A stretch of 64,000 nucleotides of DNA from Lineus longissimus (Eukaryota; Nemertea; Pilidiophora; Heteronemertea; Lineidae): contig NC_088322.1 in assembly GCF_910592395.1 (NCBI RefSeq), forward strand, positions 10,287,431 through 10,351,430, in the 5' to 3' direction. Below, in pieces: positions 52,301-61,300 of this stretch (its first letter is position 1; each line of letters starts with the position of its first letter). The position numbers and the translations under genes are program-made. Below the pieces are notes generated by a model. The model was not told the DNA's origin, did not search any database, and saw nothing but the letters and a program-made list of their open reading frames with translations.

Positions 52301-55300
52301 AATGTATTTACTCCCAAGAGTTAAAATATTCTCTTAATTCCCCATTCTACAGAAACGCCAGTCAAGATCATACGTGAGCTCACTGACAACCAGGTCAAGA
52401 AAATTCCTGATACCGTCACATTTGAAGCCGAGCTTAACAAGCCTAATGTTGAGGTGCAGTGGTTCAAGAATGGTCAGTCAATCTCACCAAGCCCCAAGTA
52501 CAAGATCGAAGCAAAGGGCAAGATACATCGCCTGACTGTAAATGATGTAAATTCTGAAGATGATGCAGACTATACTATGAAGGTCAAGGACACAGACCTG
52601 AAGACAACTGCTGCTATCTTTGTTGAAGGTGAGTAATTTGGAATCTTCTTCTTAAAAGATATTGTCCTAACTTAAACATGCAGAACCAGCACCAACACTT
52701 GCATTTAGAACAAAAACTTGCAACAGTTTGTCTAAAACCTGATTCAACTCTCTCTTTTTAGTGCCTCCTAAATTCATGCTTGACAAGAAGTTTGAGGACA
52801 CCATCATCATGAAGGTCAAGACATCCAAGGTCATTGAGGTGCCATTTGTCGCGAGCCCGATGCCAAAGATCACATGGGCTTTCAATGACGGGAAATTCTC
52901 TGATGAGAAACGTGTGACCGTAGAGACAATCCGCGGTATGACAGCCCTGACGATCAGTCGAGCCGAGAGACAGGATGCTGGAGATTACACGCTCAAGATC
53001 GAGAACAAGTTCGGCACAATCAGCATGACTGTTCATGTCAAGGTCCTGGACAAACCAACACCCGTCAGAAATCTTGCTCCCGATGAGATCACACCAGAGT
53101 CTGTTCACCTGACATGGAAGGAACCAGAAGACAATGGCGGCTCTGACATCACAGGTTACATCATCGAGAGGCGAGATGCTAACCGCCAGAGTTACAACAA
53201 GATTGGCCAAGTCAAAACTCTTGATTACCTCGCCACAAAGTTGGTGGAAGGCAACCAATACGTCTTCCAAGTTATTGCAGAGAATGAGGTTGGACAGAGC
53301 GATGGGGTCGAAACAAAATCAATCACAGCCAAGTATGGTTTTGGTAAGTTTAATTCCCTTAAATCTATGTTTTCATCTGCAACAGAAGTATATTACCAGC
53401 TACCACATACTACAGTAACAGTTGCCACAAAATTTCTGTGATGTCTGCTGCAGAACTTCTTAGGTGTCTGCTTAAGAATGTCTGTGAAATCAGCCACTGA
53501 ATTTACAATCTGGGCTTTTGAATTCATTTCACTGCCATATTGCTATATTGTTTCTTCAACATACCTGCCATTGTCTTGTCCCATTTCCAATAAAACTTCA
53601 ATATTTCATGTTCTAATTTGCAGACAAACCGGGTCCCCCTGAAGCTCCAACCATCTCAGATATCTTCAAGACTTCTGCTGTGGTCAACTGGCAGCCGCCA
53701 GCAAATGATGGTGGGGCTCCAATCCTTGGATACCACCTTGAGCGACGCCTGACTTCCAGCTCCCGCTGGACCAAGATAAATGACAAGATCATCAAGGAGT
53801 TGACCTTCAAAGATGATGACCTCAAGGAGGGCATGGAGTACATGTACCGTGTAATGGCTGAGAACAAGGCTGGTGTTGGTCCTCCGAGTGAACCAAGCAA
53901 GCCTTTCACTGCTAAGGATCCTTGGGGTACGTATCACCACACTGAGTAATACCTTTACTGGTCCATTTCTTTTCATGTGATCTGATTTTAGAAATTTGGT
54001 TCAAAACGTCAAAAGAACTAAGCATTTTCGTAACTTGACCACTTCCACCTTTCAGATAGACCAGGCCCACCTGGCATCCCAAGTTTCAGCGAGATCACTG
54101 ACACCTCAGTGAGAGTGACATGGTCTCCACCCGAGGATGACGGTGGTTCACCAATTACGAATTACAATCTGGAATACATGGCTGTTGACGGCAAGAAATG
54201 GGCTCCAGCATCCATTGATAAGATGACTGACACATCTCTGGTTGTGAAACGTCTCAAGAAGGACCAGGAGTATCTGTTCCGCGTATGTGCTGAGAACAAG
54301 GTTGGCACTGGACCATTCTCCCAGAACAAGGAACCCATCAAGATTGTGGCTCCCCTCGGTGAGTTGATGCTTCCTTGAATTTATTTCAGGGTGCCATCTC
54401 CTTCCTTTACAAAGCAGCAGGAGATTGCTTTTTTTTCTCAACTTCTTCAGTGGAAATGTTAAAGTGTCTATCATCATAAACGTTGCCTTTTTTCATTTTC
54501 AGTTGGTACTGCGCCGAAGCTTGAGGCTGGTCTAGATGATGTCACTGTAGTTGTTCCTAATGAAGCCAAACTTGACTGCGACATTGCTGGTGGAGACCCA
54601 GTTGCTGAAATCAAGTGGTAAGTAGACCCCGAATTTGACATGTGCCTTGATCTTTACATTTAATTCTAGTTTGGCATTGACCATGACCATGTTGATGATG
54701 TTGACCTTAACTAAATTCCTTTTAGGTTCAAAAACAACAAAGAGTTGACCGCAAGTGACAAATACAAGATGAGTTACAAGAACAAGACTGCCGCGCTGAT
54801 CATCAAAGACAGCAAACCTGAGGATGCTGCCACCTATAGGTGTACCGCATCGAACATCATTGCAAACGTGCAGACACAGGCCAATGTTATCGTCCACAGT
54901 AAGTTGGCAGATGAATTCTATTCCTAATCTGAAATGATTCCTACTCATTGGGGAGAAAGGGTCATGAGCAGACATTCATTGCTTCAAGCTGACATTCAGT
55001 GTTAGCAGGCATTTACTTTTATGAAGAGACATTCACTATTACAAACACTTGTTCTCTATTGCAAGCAGGTACTTGCATTCTCTGTTGTGATGAGAACTTC
55101 AATGTATGAATGGACAATCGGTGTTATGAGCAGACATTTAGTGACAAATTCCTGTCATATTCCATTTCAGTGCACCCCAACATTGAGTTCGACAAGAAAT
55201 ACAAAGAGCCCCAATCGCTTAAGGCCGAGAAGACCTTCACTGTCCCAGTCAAAGTCACTGGTATCCCGACACCCAAGGTCACCTGGTCCCTGAACGACAA

Positions 55301-58300
55301 GCCCCTGGAACCTTCAAAGCGCGTCACCTTAGAGTCAAAGGAGAACTTGTACCACACGATTACTGTGAAGCAACTGACTCGCCAAGATGCAGGCATCTAC
55401 ACTGTGTCGGCTGAGAATGTTGTCGGGAGGAAACATGCCGAGTTTGAACTCAAAGTTCTCGACAAACCCTCTCCTCCACGTGACCTGAAAGTGACTGACG
55501 TCCAACGCGAGTCCATCTCCGTTGCCTGGCAACCATCTGAGGATGATGGTGGCTCACCAATCACGAGCTACATCTTGGAGAAGCGTGATGCTAAGAAGAC
55601 CTCATGGTCCAACGCCGGCAAAGTCAAACCGAAGGATCTCGAGTTCCAGATAGCGAAATTGATCGAGGGCAATGAGTACTTCATCCGTGTGATTGCTGAG
55701 AATGAGATTGGTCAGAGTGAACCATGTGAACTGAAGGAGCCTGTCAAGGCCAAGAGTCCATTTGGTATGTAATTAATTTTAATCCTTTATCCGGTGCGCT
55801 CGGAAACCAGTAGTTTTATTCCAGGCTTGAGTGTACTGGAGTATATTTGACAAATAGCTTGACATTCTATGAATATGTCTGAAAGACTTTTTCGATGCAC
55901 TTTGTTCATTTTAGCATCAGTTGTGCCCAGACAATATTCAACTTCACTTGCCATAGACCTAAACTTTGTTGCCAGTTCTCACCAAATTCAAACTCTATCC
56001 CAAATTCTCTTCAGACGTTCCTGGCCCACCAATCAAGTTCCATGTGACTGATGTGAGCAAGTCTCAGATCTCCCTTGCCTGGGAACCTCCACTATCTGAT
56101 GGCGGTACCCCAATCAAGGGTTACATTATCGAGCGAAAGTCGAGGACAAGTCAACGCTGGGTCAAGATGAACAAGACACTCATCCCAGAGCTTGCTTTCA
56201 CCGTGACGGATGTCACTGAGAACCAGGAGTACGAGTTCCAGGTCTCTGCTGAGAATGCTGAGGGTGTTGGCGCTCCTGCTGATACACTTGGACCAATCAA
56301 GGCTAAGAATGCGTATGGTAAGTAATCTGTCGCTGAATGTGATGCAGCTGAGTAGTGACTTTGTTGTCGAGTGGTTTTCACGGCTATCCGGTGAGAGAAC
56401 GCATTCAAGAAATTTTACATCAGGTATCCGGCTTTGGACTTCGGCTGGTGCACGAGCTGTTGCAGTTTCATCAATCGATCTGCATCAATTTAGATGTGAA
56501 TATTGCAGTTTGCTCTTTCTTTTCAGATGTTCCTGGACAACCAGGCAAACCCAAGGTTAAAGAGATCACTGCTGAGACGGCCAAGGTGACTTGGTCCCCT
56601 CCAAGAGACGATGGTGGCAGTCCTATTGTGAACTACCTTCTCGAAATGAAGAAGCCTTCTGATACAAAATGGTCTTCTGTCAATGCTGACTTCAAAATTC
56701 CCTTGCCGGAGCATACCGTGCCAGGCTTGAAGGCAGAGACAGACTACATGTTCAGGGTGACAGCTTACAATAAGGCCGGGCCTGGCAAACCATCTGAACC
56801 TTCAGATGTAGCCAAGTATGGTAAGTTTCAGACATCTTCTATGGAATGTTTGCTCCAAAATTTTATTTTAATGTATTTACTCCAAGAGTTAAATATTGTC
56901 TTAATTACCCATTCTACAGAAACGCCAGTCAAGATCATACGTGAGCTCAATGACAACAACATCAAGAAAATTCCTGACACCGTCACATTTGAAGCCGAGC
57001 TTAACAAGCCCAATGTTGAGGTGCAGTGGTTCAAGAATGATCAGCCCATCTCACCAAGCCCCAAGTACAAGATCGAAGCAAAGGGCAACATTCATCGTCT
57101 GACTGTAAATGATGTAAACGCAGAAGATGATGCTGACTACACAATGAAGGTCAAGGACACAGACCTGAAGACAACTGCTGCTATCTTTGTTGAAGGTCAG
57201 TACATGTATTTTCGAACCTTTTTTTTAAAAGATATTGTCCTAACTTAAACATGCAGAACCAGCACCGGCACTTGCATTTAGAACAAAAACTTGCAACAGT
57301 TTGTCTAAAACCTGATTCAACTCTCTCTTTTTAGTGCCTCCTAAATTCATGCTTGACAAGAAGTTTGAGGACACCATCATCATGAAGGTCAAGACATCCA
57401 AGGTCATTGAGGTGCCGTTTGTCGCGAGCCCGATGCCAAAGATCACATGGGCTTTCAATGACGGCAAATTCTCTGATGAGAAACGTGTGACCGTAGAGAC
57501 AATCCGCGGTATGACTGCCCTGACGATCAGCCGAGCTGAGAGACAGGATGCCGGAGATTACGCACTCAAGATCGAGAACAAGTTCGGCACAATTAGCATG
57601 ACTGTTCATGTCAAGGTCCTTGATAAACCAACACCCGTCAGAAATCTTGCTCCCGATGAGATCACACCAGAGTCTGTTCACCTGACATGGAAGGAACCAG
57701 AAGACAATGGTGGCTCTGACATTACAGGATACATCATCGAGAGACGCGATGCTAACCGCCAGAGTTACAACAAGATTGGCCAGGTTAAAACTCTTGAGTA
57801 CCTCGTCACAAAGTTAGTGGAAGGCAACCAATATGTCTGCCGAGTCATTGCTGAGAATGAGGTTGGACAGAGCGATGGGGTTGAAACAAAGTCAATCACA
57901 GCCAAGTATGGTTTTGGTAAGTTTTAAGTTTCATTTTCATAAGCGAAATAATTTAATTAACAACTACCACATATTTCTGTAACGTTTTCACAAAATTTCT
58001 GGGATGTTTGCTGCAGAAATTCTTTGGTGTCTGCTTAAGTATGGCTATGAAGTCTGCCACAGAATTTCCGAGATATCTGGGCTGTTTAATTTAATTGACG
58101 CCTGCTATATTATTTCTTCGACATACCTGCCATTGTCTAGTACTAATTCCAATAAAACTTTAACATTTCATGTTCCAATTTGCAGACAAACCAGGTCCCC
58201 CTGAAGCTCCAACCGTCTCAGACATCTTCAAGACTTCTGCTGTGGTCAACTGGCAGCCGCCAGCAAATGATGGTGGGGCTCCAATTCTTGGTTACCACCT

Positions 58301-61300
58301 CGAGCGACGCCTGACTTCCAGCTCCCGCTGGACCAAGATCAATGACAAGATCATCAAGGAGTTGACCTTCAAGGATGATGACCTCAAGGAGGGCATGGAG
58401 TACATGTACCGTGTAATGGCTGAGAACAAGGCTGGTGTTGGTCCTCCGAGTGAACCAAGCAAGCCTTTCACTGCTAAGGATCCTTGGGGTACGTATCAAC
58501 ACTCTGAGAAATACCTTTCAAGTAAATTTCTTTTCATGTGATTTGATTTTAGAAATTTGGTTCAAAACGTCAAAAGAACTAAGCATTTTCGTAACTTGTA
58601 CACTTCTGCCTTTCAGATAAACCAGGCCCACCTGGCATCCCAAGTTTCAGCGAGATCACTGACACCTCAGTGAGAGTGACATGGTCTCCACCCGAGGATG
58701 ATGGTGGTTCACCAATCACCAACTACAATCTCGAATACAAGGCTGTTGATGGCAAGAAATGGGCTCCAGCATCCATTGATAAGATGGCTGATACATCTCT
58801 GGTTGTGAAACGTCTCAAAAAGGACCAGGAGTACCTGTTCCGCGTATGTGCTGAGAACAAGGTTGGCACTGGACCATTCTCTCAGAACAAGGAACCAATC
58901 AAGATTGTGGCTCCTCTTGGTGAGTTGATATGAAAATTTGATGACCCACTTCTGTGCTTCCTTGAATTTCCTTCAGGATGTAATCTCCTTCTTTCACAAA
59001 GCAGCAGGAGGTTGCTTTTTTCTCCTCATCTGCAGTGGAAATGTTAAAGTGTCTATCATTATAAACGTTGTCTTCTTCACTATCTTCAGTTGGTACGGCA
59101 CCAAAGCTTGAGGCTGGCCTGGATGATGTCACTGTAGTCGTTCCTAATGAAGCCAAACTTGACTGCGACATTGCTGGTGGAGACCCAGTTCCTGAAATCA
59201 AATGGTAAGTAGACCTCGAATTTGACACGTGCCTCTTGACATTTACTTCTAGTTTGGCATTGACCATGACCATGTCGATGATGTTGACCTCAATTATTTT
59301 TTTCAGGTTCAAAAATAACAAAGAGTTGACAGCAAGTGACAAATACAAGATGAGTTACAAGAACAAGACTGCCGCGCTGATCATCAAAGACAGCAAACCT
59401 GAGGATGCTGCCACCTATAGGTGTACTGCATCAAACATCATCGCTCATGTTGAGACGCAGGCCAATGTTATCATCCACAGTAAGTTGGCAGGACAATTCT
59501 ATTTCTAATCTGAAATAAAATGATTCCTACAAATTGGGGAGAAAGTGTCATTAACGGACGTTCCTTGTTTCATGCCGACATTAAGTGTTAGCAGACATTG
59601 ACTGTTATGAACAGACATTCACTATTACCAACACTTGTTCTCTATTGCAAGCTGGCAGTTGCATTCGTGTTGTGATCAGACGTTCAATGTATGAACGGAC
59701 AATCAGTGTTATTAGCAGACGTTCAGTGTGAAATTCCTGTCATCTTCCATTTCAGTGCACCCCAACATTGAGTTCGACAAGAAATACAAAGAGCCCCAAT
59801 CGCTCAAGGCCGAGAAGACCTTCACTGTCCCAGTCAAAGTCACTGGTATTCCGACACCAAAGGTCACCTGGTCCCTGAACGACAAGCCTCTGGAACCTTC
59901 CAAGCGCGTCACCTTAGAGTCAAAGGAGAACTTGTACCATACGATTACTGTGAAGCAACTGACTCGCCAAGATGCAGGCATCTACACTGTGTCGGCTGAG
60001 AATGTTGTCGGGAGGAAACATGCCGAGTTTGAACTCAAAGTTCTAGACAAACCCTCTCCTCCACGTGACCTGAAAGTAACAGATGTCGAACGCGAGTCCA
60101 TCTCCGTTGCTTGGCAACCATCTGAGGATGATGGTGGCTCACCAATCACGAGCTACATCTTGGAGAAGCGTGATGCTAAGAAGACCTCATGGTCCAACGC
60201 CGGCAAAGTCAAACCAAAGGATCTCAAGTTCCAGATAACAAAACTGATTGAGGGCAATGAGTACTTCATCCGTGTGATTGCTGAGAATGAGATTGGTCAG
60301 AGTGAACCATGTGAACTGAAGGAGCCTGTCAAGGCCAAGAGTCCATTTGGTACGTAATGTCTCTTGCTATATTATAAGTCAAAATGTGTACATGTATGTG
60401 TTTCTTTATTTTTGAGTATGTCTTGATGCATTTGTTAAGTAATTGGTTATTACACCTGTAACTGTAGTTCAGGAATTGAATTGCCTTTCTTTTGGCATCG
60501 ACGCAGCACCTGTAATACTGATATGGAACTTCTGTTGAATTTCATGCACATATCTTTCCAAGAAGAGCCTCGTAGACAACTCTCAAATTGACACCTGTTA
60601 CTTTTTTCAGATGTCCCTGGCCCACCAATAAAATTCCACGTAACTGATGTGAGCAAGTCTCAAATCTCCCTTGCCTGGGAACGTCCATTATCTGATGGCG
60701 GCACCCCGATCAAGGGTTACATTATCGAGCGAAAGTCCAAGACAAGTCAACGCTGGGTCAAGATGAACAAGACACTCGTCCCAGAGCTTGCCTTCACTGT
60801 GACAGATGTGACAGAGAATCAGGAGTATGAGTTCCAGGTCTCTGCCGAGAATGCCGAGGGTGTTGGTGCTCCTGCGGATACTCTTGGACCAATCAAAGCT
60901 AAGAATGCTTTTGGTAAGCCATCTTGTTCAAATCTATCATTCTTGATTAAGTAAAACAAATTTAGCACTCTGCAAAAACCTCGGAACTGGTTAACTACCT
61001 TGGAACTGATTAACTACCTCATTGACTTAACATAAACTGCTGCGATTAAACTGATATCAATTTACATTTGTTCACATTTTTGCAGATGTTCCCGAACAGC
61101 CAGGCAAACCCAAGGTTGTAGAGATCACTGCTGAGACGGCCAAGGTGACTTGGTCCCCTCCAAGAGACGATGGTGGCAGTCCTATTGTGAACTACCTTCT
61201 CGAAATGAAGAAGCCTTCTGACACAAAATGGTCTTCTGTCAATGCTGACTTCACAATTCCCTTGCCGGAGCATACCGTGCCAGGCTTGAAGATGGAGACT

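Larger units (their letters stand above)
50511..54898 (+). repeat. Super-repeat unit H (exons 77-85)
   Basis: 2943 coding bp; next S1 starts 4660 bp on. Introns align with units G and I by eye. Confidence 0.92.
55171..59479 (+). repeat. Super-repeat unit I (exons 86-94)
   Basis: 2943 coding bp; next S1 starts 4585 bp on. The S4-S5 intron (56821-56919) is about half the length of its counterparts, having lost part of the repeated intronic motif. Confidence 0.92.

Noticed and set aside
60914-61085. Short near-repeat (ggaactggttaactacc / ggaactgattaactacc) as a regulatory element
   Set aside because: A two-copy 23-bp intronic repeat with no other support.
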